Program-made: the position numbers and the translations under genes
Assembly: GCF_900177325.1 (NCBI RefSeq)
Contig: NZ_FXBL01000004.1
Span: forward strand, 4,965,501-5,029,500
Origin: Mesorhizobium australicum
GTDB taxonomy: Bacteria; Pseudomonadota; Alphaproteobacteria; Rhizobiales; Rhizobiaceae
Length of the DNA stretch: 64,000 nucleotides
Direction: 5' to 3'
In this document: positions 24,916 through 33,697 of the stretch, piece by piece
Layout: each line of letters begins with the position of its first letter
Numbering within the stretch: the stretch's first letter is position 1
Notes under the pieces: model-generated
What the model saw: only the letters and a program-made list of their open reading frames with translations
Told to the model about the DNA's origin: nothing
The model's database searches: none

Positions 24916-25749
24916 TCACGCCGCCTTGCGCGCCGGCTGCAGCGGCTCGGCCGGAACCACGATACGATTGCCGAAGATCTCGCCATCGTCGAAGCCGCCG
25001 AAGCGCGCGATCTCCTCCTCGGGCGGAGCCTCGGACGACCAGCGCCGGCTCGGCTTCCAGCCGCAATCGTGCTTCAGCACAGCGGCATACTCCGCCCGCT
25101 TGAGGGCGGCGATGGACGGGTCGATCACCGGCACGCCGAGCGCCTTTTCGACGTCGCGGTAGAAGCCGACCTCCAGCGTGCAGCCGAGGATGAGCGCCTC
25201 GGCGAACTCCTCCTCCACCGCCTTGCGCCCGGCCGCGATCAGCCGGCGTTCGGTCTCCGCATGATCCTTCTGGAAGTCGTCGACGCCGAGTTCGACATGA
25301 TAGAAGCCGGAGAGGCGATGCTCGTGGCCGTGCTCGCGCACGGTCGAATGCATCTGGTGCACCCATTTGCGCCGCCCGACGATGACGCCGAACCGGTTCG
25401 ACAGGCTGGCCGCGATCTCGCAGGAGGCGACGCAGGGCGCGGTGACGACCATGTCGCCAGACACCTCGCGCGCATCGTGCAGCGCCGTGTCGTAGAAGCA
25501 GCCGATCGCGAATGCGTCGAAGCCTTCCTTCGCCGCCGCGCGGGCGGCGCGGACGATGCCGCGCGTGACGATCGCCTCGTAGGAGCGGAACTCGATATGG
25601 GTGAAACCGCCCGTCGACGGCGGCAGCGAGGCGATGTGCACCTCGGTCTGCGGCAGCTTGTGCTGCCGCGCCATGTCGGCGAACACGTGGTCGTAGCCGG
25701 ACGTTCCGACCGGATTGAGATACATGATCTTGAGCGGTCTGTCGGTCAT
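24916..25749 (-). CDS. Asp/Glu/hydantoin racemase-fold protein
   Basis: 277-aa protein of the aspartate/glutamate racemase superfamily, which uses two cysteines as acid/base pair. Candidate cysteines sit in DAFAIGCFYDT (near residue 80) and ALILGCTLEVG (near 190), the two half-domain positions expected. Family members include hydantoin racemase and maleate isomerase. ATG 25749 (MTDRPLKIMYLNP) follows GAGGAG and begins the first beta strand. Located directly after the hydantoinase genes, it most plausibly racemises a hydantoin or amino-acid intermediate. Confidence 0.85.
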   Translation of the reverse strand: MTDRPLKIMYLNPVGTSGYDHVFADMARQHKLPQTEVHIASLPPSTGGFTHIEFRSYEAIVTRGIVRAARAAAKEGFDAFAIGCFYDTALHDAREVSGDMVVTAPCVASCEIAASLSNRFGVIVGRRKWVHQMHSTVREHGHEHRLSGFYHVELGVDDFQKDHAETERRLIAAGRKAVEEEFAEALILGCTLEVGFYRDVEKALGVPVIDPSIAALKRAEYAAVLKHDCGWKPSRRWSSEAPPEEEIARFGGFDDGEIFGNRIVVPAEPLQPARKAA

Positions 25750-25831
25750 GATGAAGTCTCCTCTTCTTCGAAACGCTGCAAACGCCCTCGCCTGCCCGGA
25801 CTCCCCTGCCCGGGCAGCAGACATGTCGTGA

Positions 25832-27496
25832 TCAGGCCTCGTAGCCGTAGACCTCGCGCGCCCGCTCGGGCGTGATCAGGCCGTTCTTCAGGTCTTCCGC
25901 GACCAGCTTGCGGTCGCGCTCCTTGGGATTGCCGATGCCGCCGCCGTTGCCGGTGACGACGCGGATCACATCATCCGTATGCGTCGTCAGGCCCGAAACG
26001 AAGGCGTAGCGCTGGTCCGTGCCGTCCTTGCCCAGGTAGCGGACATAGTTGCCCGTTCCCTCGTTGCCGCCGTCGAGCGCCCAGGCGGGGAACTTCGAAC
26101 GGGTGTAGCCCACGGTCAGGAAGCCGTTGTCGCCACGGATGCGGTAATCCATCACGATGCCGCGCCCGCCGCGATACTTGCCCTCGCCGCCCGGCTCCAT
26201 GTTGAGCTCCATGCGGTCGACATAGAGGCCGTTGCGCGCCTCGTTGATCTCGGCCGGGCAATTGTAGGTCTCGCCGTGGAAACCGCAGAAGATGGCGCTG
26301 TTGCCGTCGCCGGTGCGGCTACCGCCCCACCCGCCGATCTGCGGCTCGATGATGGTATACTGCCGGCCCGTATCCGGATGGATGCCGCCGATGAACGTGC
26401 CGCAGACCGAGGCGAAGTGGCCGGCCGCCAGCCGGTCCGGCATATGCTGCGCGAGGCAGCGCCACATGATGTCGTACACGCGCAGCTCGATCTCGTAGTA
26501 GAAGCCGATCGGCGCCGGCTCCTTCGCCTCGAAGACCGAGCCAGGCCGCGTCAAGAGCCGGATCGGCCGGAACGAGCCCTCGTTGGCCGCCGAATAGGGA
26601 TCGGTCAGCGACTTGAAGATCATCTGCGCCGACACCATCACGCCGTCGCGGCTGGTGTTGACCGGGTTCTTCGACTGGTCGGGATTGTCGCGCAGGTCGA
26701 CGACGAACTCGGTGTCGGAGATGGTGATCTTCACGTTGAAGATGCGACCGTCGTCCTGCTCCTCGGAGAGCTCGAACGTGCCCTTGGGCAGCTTCGCCAG
26801 CTCCTTGAGCGACACCTGCTCGCCGAAATCCATGAACGAAGTCATGGCGTTCTCGAAGGTCTCGACGCCGTATTTTTCGGCGATCTCGACCAGCCGCTTC
26901 GCGCCGATGCGCACGGAGGCGATCGCCGCCCAGACGTCGCCTTCCAGCACGTCGGGCATGCGGGAATTGACCGTGATGATGTCCATCACCGAACGGATCG
27001 CCTCGCCCTTGGAGATGATCTTGATGGCCGGCAGGCGCAGGCCCTCCTGGAAGATCTCGGTCGCCTCGCCAGTGAGCGAGCCGGGCGCCATGCCGCCGAC
27101 ATCGGAATTGTGGGCAATGTTGGCGGTCCAGGCGATGATGCGCCCGCCGGCGAAAACAGGCATCATCACGATGATGTCGTTCAGATGCGTGACACCGCCG
27201 TAGTACGGATCGTTGGTGGCGAAGACGTCGCCCGGCTCGATGTCGCCGGGCTTGTCGAACTTCGCCACGACCACCTTCACCGCCTTGTCGAGCACGCCGA
27301 CGAAGGCCGGGATGCCGGCGCCGGAGGAAGCGAGCGCACCCTTCGCGTCCGTTATGCCGGTGCCCATGTCGAGCACCTCGTAGATGATCGAGCTCATCGC
27401 CGTCTTCTTCATGACGGCGAACATCTCGTCGGCGGTCGCCTGCAGCGAGTTCTGGATGATCTCCAGCGTGATCGGGTCGTTGACCTTGGTCGTCAT
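25832..27496 (-). CDS. hyuB: Hydantoinase B/oxoprolinase family protein
   Basis: 554-aa HyuB subunit, partner of the HyuA encoded 10 bp upstream. Landmarks are ATADEMFAVMKKTAMSSI near residue 20, VFATNDPYYGGVTHLND near 88, and RQYTIIEPQIGGWGG plus NCPAEINEARNG in the C-terminal half. HyuAB enzymes couple ATP hydrolysis to hydrolysis of N-methylhydantoin, 5-oxoproline, caprolactam or similar rings, or to carboxylation in the acetone/acetophenone branch. ATG 27496 with GGAGGCC nearby fits the domain start. Exact substrate not readable. Confidence 0.94.
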   Translation of the reverse strand: MTTKVNDPITLEIIQNSLQATADEMFAVMKKTAMSSIIYEVLDMGTGITDAKGALASSGAGIPAFVGVLDKAVKVVVAKFDKPGDIEPGDVFATNDPYYGGVTHLNDIIVMMPVFAGGRIIAWTANIAHNSDVGGMAPGSLTGEATEIFQEGLRLPAIKIISKGEAIRSVMDIITVNSRMPDVLEGDVWAAIASVRIGAKRLVEIAEKYGVETFENAMTSFMDFGEQVSLKELAKLPKGTFELSEEQDDGRIFNVKITISDTEFVVDLRDNPDQSKNPVNTSRDGVMVSAQMIFKSLTDPYSAANEGSFRPIRLLTRPGSVFEAKEPAPIGFYYEIELRVYDIMWRCLAQHMPDRLAAGHFASVCGTFIGGIHPDTGRQYTIIEPQIGGWGGSRTGDGNSAIFCGFHGETYNCPAEINEARNGLYVDRMELNMEPGGEGKYRGGRGIVMDYRIRGDNGFLTVGYTRSKFPAWALDGGNEGTGNYVRYLGKDGTDQRYAFVSGLTTHTDDVIRVVTGNGGGIGNPKERDRKLVAEDLKNGLITPERAREVYGYEA

Positions 27497-27506
27497 CTTG
27501 GCCTCC

Positions 27507-29579
27507 TCACGCCAGCTTGATGTGGATATTGCCGTAGCCGTCGATCTCGACGGCATTGCCCGGATGGATGACGACGGTAGTGCCCGGATCTTCCACGATC
27601 GCCGGGCCGGCGAAGGTCATGCCCGGCTCGAGCTTCGTGCCGTCGTAGATCGCCGCTTTCTTGACGCCCTCGAGTGCGTAGTCGACGTCGCGGTGGCCCT
27701 TCAGCGCGACGTCCGCCTTGGCGCCGGTCGGCTCGCGCTTCTTCATGGTAAGCTTGCCGACCTCCGCCGAGGCGACGAGATGGATGCCGACCATTTCGAC
27801 CGGCGCATCGAGGCGGTAAGTGTATTCGCGCTCGTAGGTCTCGTGGAACGCCTTCTCGATCTCCGACAGACTGCCATCGGTGATCTTGCCGCCCTCGATC
27901 AGCACTTCGGTCGTGTGCTCCTGGTTCTGGTAACGGAACTTGCCGTAGCGCAGGAACCGGATCTTGGCCGGATCGACGCCCTCGGCAGCGAACTGGGCGC
28001 GCGCCCGGTCCTCGCTTTCGGCGAACACCGCCTCGATGCTCTCAGCGGCTCCCTTCTTGAGATCGGCCAGCTTTGTGACGAAGTAATCTCGGCGCAGGTC
28101 GGACATCATCATGCCCCAGGCCGAGAAGACCGAGGCGCCGGCGGGCACCACGACCTTCTTGACGCCGAGCTCCATTCCGAGCGCCACGCCGTGCATCGCC
28201 CCGCCGCCGCCGAACACCACGAGGGTGAAGTCGCGCGGATCGTGGCCGCGGTTGAGCGAAACCAGCTTCAGCGCATTGACCATGTTGTTGTTGGCGATGC
28301 GGATGATGCCGCGCGCCGCCTCGTCCACGGACACGCCGAGCCGGCCGGCAACCTCGCCGAGCGCCGCTTCCGTCGCCTTCATGTCGGCGATCACCTCGCC
28401 GCCGCAGAAATAGTCGCGGTTGATGCGGCCGAGCCAGAGATTGGCGTCGGTGGTCGTGGCCTTGGTGCCGCCGCGCCCGTAGGCTGCGGGTCCGGGCATC
28501 GCACCGGCCGATTGCGGGCCGACATGCAGCTTGCCGAAATCGTCGACCCAGGCGATCGAGCCGCCGCCATTGCCGATCTCGACCAGGTCGACCACCGGAA
28601 CCATGATCGGATAGCCGGCGGAGGTGCGGTCGCGCTCGATCCAGTAGTCGGTCTTGATCTTGACCTCGCCTTCCTCGATCAGCGAGCACTTGGCCGTCGT
28701 GCCGCCGATGTCGAGCGCCAGGACGTTGGGTTCGCCGATCAGTTTGCCGAGTTCCGCCGCGCCCCAGAAGCCGGAGGCGGGACCGGACTCGACCATCGTA
28801 ATCGGGATCTTCGACACGGATTCCAACGAGTCGACGCCGCAGTTGGACTGCATGATGTAGGGGCTGCCCTTGAGCCCCTGCTCCTTGAGACCACCGGCCA
28901 GGCGCGAGAGATAGCGCTCGGCCGTCGGCTGCACATAGGCCGACAGCACGGCGGTGTTGGTGCGCTCGTATTCGCGCCATTCGCGGGTGATCTGGTGGGA
29001 CGCGACGACCGAGACCTCCGGCCAGAGCTTCTTGACGGCATCGATCACCGCCTGCTCATGCGCCATATTGGCGTAGGAATGCAGGAAGCAGATTGCGATC
29101 GCCTGCACACCCTCGGCCTTGAAGTCGTCGAGGATCGCCGGCAGGCCGGACAGGTCGAGCGGCTTCAGCTCCTCGCCCTTGTAGGACATGCGGCCCGGCA
29201 GTTCGCGGCGCAGGTAGCGCGGCACGAAGGGCTTCGGCTTCTCATAGTGCAGGTTGAAGAAGTCGGGGCGGTTGCCGCGCGCGATCTCCAGCGTGTCGCG
29301 GAAGCCTTCGGTGGTGATCAGCCCGACCTTGACGCCCTTGCGCTCGGTCAGCGCATTGATGACCACCGTGGTGCCGTGGGCGAGGAAGTCGACCTCCTTC
29401 GGATCGACACCGCCCTTGGCGAGCACGTTGAGCACGCCCTGCTCGAAATTGGGCGGCGTGGTGTCGGACTTGGCGGTGACGATGCGCGACTCGCCGGTCG
29501 TGTGGTTCGTCTCGAAACAGACGAGGTCGGTGAAGGTGCCGCCGACGTCAGTCGCGACCCGGATCGTGGTTTCGGCCAT
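27507..29579 (-). CDS. hyuA: Hydantoinase A/oxoprolinase family protein
   Basis: 690-aa HyuA subunit with the actin-like ATPase fold. The phosphate-1 motif VATDVGGTFTDLV lies at residues about 7-19, HGTTVVINALTERKG near 68, the second ATPase motif LALDIGGTTAKCSLI near 287, and ANNNMVNALKLVSLNRGHDPRDFTLVVFGGGGAMH near 395-430 (quoted in parts by family custom). ATG 29579 overlaps the GAF stop as TGATG; a GTG one codon upstream is also possible. It pairs with HyuB to form the ring-opening ATP-dependent enzyme. Confidence 0.94.
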   Translation of the reverse strand: MAETTIRVATDVGGTFTDLVCFETNHTTGESRIVTAKSDTTPPNFEQGVLNVLAKGGVDPKEVDFLAHGTTVVINALTERKGVKVGLITTEGFRDTLEIARGNRPDFFNLHYEKPKPFVPRYLRRELPGRMSYKGEELKPLDLSGLPAILDDFKAEGVQAIAICFLHSYANMAHEQAVIDAVKKLWPEVSVVASHQITREWREYERTNTAVLSAYVQPTAERYLSRLAGGLKEQGLKGSPYIMQSNCGVDSLESVSKIPITMVESGPASGFWGAAELGKLIGEPNVLALDIGGTTAKCSLIEEGEVKIKTDYWIERDRTSAGYPIMVPVVDLVEIGNGGGSIAWVDDFGKLHVGPQSAGAMPGPAAYGRGGTKATTTDANLWLGRINRDYFCGGEVIADMKATEAALGEVAGRLGVSVDEAARGIIRIANNNMVNALKLVSLNRGHDPRDFTLVVFGGGGAMHGVALGMELGVKKVVVPAGASVFSAWGMMMSDLRRDYFVTKLADLKKGAAESIEAVFAESEDRARAQFAAEGVDPAKIRFLRYGKFRYQNQEHTTEVLIEGGKITDGSLSEIEKAFHETYEREYTYRLDAPVEMVGIHLVASAEVGKLTMKKREPTGAKADVALKGHRDVDYALEGVKKAAIYDGTKLEPGMTFAGPAIVEDPGTTVVIHPGNAVEIDGYGNIHIKLA

Positions 29580-30079
29580 CACTCGGCTCCCTTCGCATCG
29601 AGTTCGTTGAGCAGCAGGCAGACCGCGCCGGGCAGCTTCAGCGCCTCGGCGGCCTGAACGCGCTCCGGCGTGTAGAAACCTGCCTCGTGCAGGCAGTTGA
29701 TCGTGCCCTTCACCTCGCCGGCGACGATGATCGGCACGTTGATGACGCTTTCGCAGCCGAGCGACTTGATCAGTTCGTGGTCGTAGAAGACGTTCGCGAT
29801 GTCCTCGATCGTGTTGGCGACGAAGGTGCGCTTTTCCTTGATCACCTGCCGCGACCAGTCGGTCTCGTTGGCGGGCTTGGTGCCGGAGACCGGATAGGCA
29901 TCCGGCATGTTGGAGTAGATACGCCCGGCCATGCCGGTGCGGGAATCATGCGTCATCACGGTGAAGAGCTTCACGCCCACCACGTCGCGGGTGAGCTCGC
30001 ACAGGGCGTCGAAGGCCTCCGTGGGCCCGTGCCCCTTGGCCAGCGCGGTGGTGAAGGCCGAGTAGTCAGGCATTTCCAT
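29579..30079 (-). CDS. GAF domain-containing protein
   Basis: 166-aa stand-alone GAF domain. The core includes VVGVKLFTVMTHDSRTG near residue 32, the SNMPDAYPVSG loop near 56 and SLGCESVINVPIIVAGEVKGTINCLHE near 106-132, the typical GAF sheet. There is no output domain. The cysteine pattern differs from free-methionine-sulfoxide reductases, so an enzyme of that type is not supported. It overlaps the ATPase gene upstream by 14 bp and hyuA downstream, so it is embedded in the operon. It may sense or bind the imported small molecule. Confidence 0.85.
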   Translation of the reverse strand: MEMPDYSAFTTALAKGHGPTEAFDALCELTRDVVGVKLFTVMTHDSRTGMAGRIYSNMPDAYPVSGTKPANETDWSRQVIKEKRTFVANTIEDIANVFYDHELIKSLGCESVINVPIIVAGEVKGTINCLHEAGFYTPERVQAAEALKLPGAVCLLLNELDAKGAE

Positions 30080-30881
30080 TGGTGTCCTCCATGATTTTCT
30101 GGCGCAGGGCCGCCTCGGCCGCCGTGACGACGGGAACCGCGGCGATCAGCCGGCGCGTATAGGGATGCGAGGGAGCCTCGAAGATCGAGGCGGTAGAACC
30201 GATCTCGACGAGCCGGCCCTTTTCGAACACGGCGACGCGATCGGCGATGTTGCGCACGACCGAGAGGTCGTGGGTGATGAAGAGATAGGTCAGGCCGCGG
30301 CTCTGCCTGAGCTCCGCCAGGAGCTTCAGCACGCGCGCCTGCACCAGCACGTCGAGCGCCGAGGTCGGCTCGTCGAGCACGACCAGCTCCGACTGGCAGG
30401 CGAGCGCGCGCGCAATCGCCACGCGCTGGCGCTGACCGCCGGAGAGAGCCGCCGGCGCGCGCGTGCGGAAGTCGGCGGGCAGCCCGACCTCCTCCAGCAA
30501 CTGGCCGGTGCGCTCCGCGCGGGCCGCACGCTCGCCGATGCCGTGCACGTCGAGCGCCAGCCTCAGCGACGCGCCGATGGTGCGGCGCGGGTTGAGCGAG
30601 GAGAGCGGGTTCTGCTGCACGAGCTGGATGGCGCGGCGATGCGCGAGGTCGCGCCGGGCAGGAAGCGCGGCGCCCTTGAAGGCGATCTCACCCAGCGTCT
30701 GCGGGTAGATGCCGAGGATCATGTTGGCGATGGTCGACTTGCCCGATCCGCTCTCGCCGACCACGGCGAGGCATTCGCCCTGCGCGACGTCGAAAGAAAC
30801 GTCGTCCACAGCCTTCACCTCGCGGCCGGCGACATGGAAGGTCTTGGAGACGGAGCGCAGCGACAGGAGAGGCTGGATCAT
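30066..30881 (-). CDS. Dipeptide/oligopeptide ABC transporter ATPase (DppF type)
   Basis: 271-aa ATP-binding subunit. Walker [10 protein letters not shown] is near residues 40-48, the Q-loop in IQLVQQNP near 90, signature ALSGGQRQRV near 148 and Walker B LVVLDEPTSALD near 168. The C-terminal HPYTRRLIAAVP segment is characteristic of the oligopeptide ATPase family. It pairs with the DppD-like protein (4-bp overlap) and drives the DppBC channel encoded upstream. Confidence 0.93.
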   Translation of the reverse strand: MIQPLLSLRSVSKTFHVAGREVKAVDDVSFDVAQGECLAVVGESGSGKSTIANMILGIYPQTLGEIAFKGAALPARRDLAHRRAIQLVQQNPLSSLNPRRTIGASLRLALDVHGIGERAARAERTGQLLEEVGLPADFRTRAPAALSGGQRQRVAIARALACQSELVVLDEPTSALDVLVQARVLKLLAELRQSRGLTYLFITHDLSVVRNIADRVAVFEKGRLVEIGSTASIFEAPSHPYTRRLIAAVPVVTAAEAALRQKIMEDTNGNA

Positions 30882-31768
30882 GATGCGCCCTCCGGCTCGC
30901 CATTTCCCTCATGCACCACGGTCGGCGCGAAATAGGCGTTCGACGCGTCGTCGATCTCCGGAATGCCTTCGCCGGTGATGCGCGGCACCGCGGCCAGCAG
31001 CGCCTGGGTGTAGGGATGGCGCGGGTCCTCGAACAAGGCCGCGGCAGATCCCTGTTCGGCGATGCGGCCCTTGTAGATGACGTAGACGCGGTCGGCGAAC
31101 TCGCGCACCACGCCGAGATTGTGCGAGATGAACAGGACCGAGGTGCCATGCCGCTCGACCTGCTCGCGCATCAGCTTCAGCGTCTGCGCCTGCACCGTGA
31201 CGTCGAGGGCCGTGCCCGGCTCGTCGGCGATCAGCAGGGACGGTTCATTGGCCAGCGCCATCGCGATCATGACGCGCTGGTTCATGCCGCCCGAGAGCTG
31301 GAAAGGATAGGATTCCAGAACGCGGGCCGGGTCCGGGATGGAAACATCGGCGAGCGCCTTTTCGGCGCGCATCTGCGCTTCCGCGGCAGTGATCGCCGGG
31401 TTGGCCCGCCGCAGCACCTCGTGGAACTGGGTGAACACTGGATAGACCGGATTGAGCGACGAGGTCGGGTCCTGGAAGATCATCGACATGCGCGTGCCGC
31501 GCAGTGCGTGGCGCTCGGCTTCGGAAAGCTTCGAAAGATCGCGACCTTCGAACTCGACCAGGCCGGAAAGGCGCGCCGACCGCAGCGACTGCAGAAGGCC
31601 AAGCACGATGCGGGCGGTGACCGACTTGCCGGAGCCGCTTTCGCCGACGAGAGCGACGCGCTCGCCCTTGTTGATGTGCAGCGAGATGCCATGCAGCACC
31701 TCGACCATGCCGGACCAGCTCTTGAAGCCGAGCTTGAGATCGCGGATGCGCAGAGTGGGGCCGCTCAT
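30878..31768 (-). CDS. Dipeptide/oligopeptide ABC transporter ATPase (DppD type)
   Basis: 296-aa ATP-binding subunit of the nickel/peptide importer family. Walker A GESGSGKS lies near residues 41-48, followed by [16 protein letters not shown], signature [13 protein letters not shown] near 161 and Walker [13 protein letters not shown]. The ending [14 protein letters not shown] marks the oligopeptide branch. ATG 31768 (MSGPTLRI) overlaps the DppC stop by 4 bp; the long upstream open frame is a shadow of dppC. Confidence 0.93.
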   Translation of the reverse strand: MSGPTLRIRDLKLGFKSWSGMVEVLHGISLHINKGERVALVGESGSGKSVTARIVLGLLQSLRSARLSGLVEFEGRDLSKLSEAERHALRGTRMSMIFQDPTSSLNPVYPVFTQFHEVLRRANPAITAAEAQMRAEKALADVSIPDPARVLESYPFQLSGGMNQRVMIAMALANEPSLLIADEPGTALDVTVQAQTLKLMREQVERHGTSVLFISHNLGVVREFADRVYVIYKGRIAEQGSAAALFEDPRHPYTQALLAAVPRITGEGIPEIDDASNAYFAPTVVHEGNGEPEGAS

Positions 31769-32598
31769 TGCTCGGCCCCCAGGATCTCGCGTAGCGCGTC
31801 GCCGATGAGGTTGAAGCCGAACACCGCGACCAGGATCGCCAGGCCCGGGAACACGGTCAGCCACCAGGAGTCGGGCAGGTATTTCGCGCCTTCCGCGACC
31901 ATCGAGCCGAGATCGGGCGTGGGCGGCTGGACGCCGAGGCCGAGGAAGGAGAGTGACGAGGCGATGAGGATGACGAAGCCGAAGTCGAGCGTCATCTTGG
32001 TGAGGATCGACGGCACGCAGTTCGGCAGGATCTCGCGGAACATCACGTGCAGCTTCGACGCGCCGATGATCTCGGCGGCGAGCACGTAGCCCTCCTCCTT
32101 CTCGGAGCGCGCGAGGTTGTAGACGAGGCGCGTGTACCAGGGCCACCACATGGCGGTGACCGCGATCATGCCGTTTGTCAGCGTCGGCTCCAGCAGGCCC
32201 ATCATCGACATGGCGAGCACCAGCGGCGGGATGGACAGGAAGACATCGGTGATGCGCATCAGGACATATTCGGTCCAGCCGCCGAGATAGCCGGCGAAAA
32301 GGCCGATCGCGACGCCGATCGGCACCGCGATGGCGAGCACCACCACGCCGAGGATCAGCGAGATGCGATAGGCGTAGAGGATGCGCGAGAACAGGTCGCG
32401 GCCGACGAGATCGGTGCCGAAGATGTAGGGCCATTCCGGCGGCTTGTTGAAGTTGGCGAAGTCGACCACCGCGCCGCGGTGCAGCGGAAACGGCGCGATG
32501 AAATCCGCGAACACCGCCGACAGCACGACCAGCGCGACGAGGATCAGGCCGAGCAGCGAAAGCGGATTGCGCAGCAGGACGGCGAGGGTGCGATTCAT
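31765..32598 (-). CDS. Dipeptide ABC transporter permease (DppC type)
   Basis: 277-aa inner-membrane permease with six hydrophobic segments. N-terminal [26 protein letters not shown] is the family's first helix. The [22 protein letters not shown] motif (near residues 60-81) and the EAA loop [20 protein letters not shown] near 178 identify DppC/OppC. ATG 32598 was chosen to start this helix and overlaps the DppB stop by 4 bp. Confidence 0.94.
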   Translation of the reverse strand: MNRTLAVLLRNPLSLLGLILVALVVLSAVFADFIAPFPLHRGAVVDFANFNKPPEWPYIFGTDLVGRDLFSRILYAYRISLILGVVVLAIAVPIGVAIGLFAGYLGGWTEYVLMRITDVFLSIPPLVLAMSMMGLLEPTLTNGMIAVTAMWWPWYTRLVYNLARSEKEEGYVLAAEIIGASKLHVMFREILPNCVPSILTKMTLDFGFVILIASSLSFLGLGVQPPTPDLGSMVAEGAKYLPDSWWLTVFPGLAILVAVFGFNLIGDALREILGAEQ

Positions 32599-33620
32599 GA
32601 CGCCCTCTGCGAGTAACGGATGCGCGGGTTGATGAAGGCGATCAGGAGGTCGACGATCACGTTGACGATCAGGAACATGGCCGAGATGACCAGCACCGTG
32701 CCCACGATGGCGTTGAGGTCCTTGCGCAGGATGACCGCCACGCCGTAGCGCGACAGGCCCGGCCAGGCGAACACCGCCTCGACCAGGAAGGCGTTGCCGA
32801 GCATCGCCGCGAAGTCGAGGCCGATGATCGTCATCGACGGGATGAGCGAGGGCCGGAAGGCATAGCGCCAGGCGATGCGCTTCTCCGGGAAGCCGTAGGA
32901 TTTCGCCATCTCGATATAGGGCCGTTCGTAGGTCTCCACCATGTTGGAACGCGTCAGCCGGGCGGCCTGCGCGATGCCGGCCAGCGCCAACGCAAAGGCG
33001 GGCAGGATGATGTGCCAAGCGGCGTTGCCGAACGCCCTGACATTGCCGGCGAGCAACGTATCGATCAGCAGGAACCCGGTCACCGGTGGGATGACGAAGG
33101 AATCCGCGATCCGGCCCGCGATCGGGAAGAGCGGGATGAAGAAGGCGAAGAGCAGCATGAAGATCACCGCCCAGACGAAGCTGGGCGCGGACACGCCGAG
33201 CAGCGTGACGATGCGCACCGAATGGTCGATCCAGGAGCCGCGATAGCGCGCCGAGAGCACGCCGAGCGGCAGCCCGAACAACACCATCATCAGGCCCGCA
33301 GCGAAGACCAGCTCAAGGGTCGCAGGCAGGAAGTCGGCGATGTCCCGCGTCACCGGGCGGTTGGTGTAAAGCGAGATGCCCAGGTCGCCGCGGGCGAGAT
33401 CGGCGAGGAAGTAGCCGTATTGGAGGACGAACGGGTCATCGAGATGCAGCCGGTCGCGTAGCGCCGCGACAGCCTCCGCCGTGGCGTTGGGACCGAGCGC
33501 GATACGCGCAGGGTCGCCGGGGATCACCCGGGCGATGGCGAAGATCAGCAGGGAAACGCCGACCAGGACGATCAACGATGTTCCCAGCCGCTTCGCGAGG
33601 AGGCGGAGGACAGGCGGCAT
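32595..33620 (-). CDS. Dipeptide ABC transporter permease (DppB type)
   Basis: 341-aa inner-membrane permease. The first helix LIVLVGVSLLIFAIARVIPGDPARIALG (residues about 15-42) is the DppB hallmark, and the EAA-type loop YIEMAKSYGFPEKRIAWRYAFRPSLIP is near 230-256. Six hydrophobic segments are visible. It lies 77 bp after the binding-protein gene; that gap contains a short AGCGGC/GCCGCT hairpin at the binding-protein stop (33684-33699). Confidence 0.94.
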   Translation of the reverse strand: MPPVLRLLAKRLGTSLIVLVGVSLLIFAIARVIPGDPARIALGPNATAEAVAALRDRLHLDDPFVLQYGYFLADLARGDLGISLYTNRPVTRDIADFLPATLELVFAAGLMMVLFGLPLGVLSARYRGSWIDHSVRIVTLLGVSAPSFVWAVIFMLLFAFFIPLFPIAGRIADSFVIPPVTGFLLIDTLLAGNVRAFGNAAWHIILPAFALALAGIAQAARLTRSNMVETYERPYIEMAKSYGFPEKRIAWRYAFRPSLIPSMTIIGLDFAAMLGNAFLVEAVFAWPGLSRYGVAVILRKDLNAIVGTVLVISAMFLIVNVIVDLLIAFINPRIRYSQRAS

Positions 33621-33697
33621 GGCGGATCCGCTCGGTTGGAGTAAATCCCCAGCCGACGACGCTTGCCGCCGGCCGGATGCGAGAGCGGCTCGGGCCG

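Noticed and set aside
27384..29657. Plus-strand open frame of 757 codons opposite hyuA
   Set aside because: Antisense shadow of a conserved gene; no motif or ribosome site.
29579..30079. GAF protein as free-methionine-(R)-sulfoxide reductase
   Set aside because: The cysteine spacing of that enzyme family is absent.
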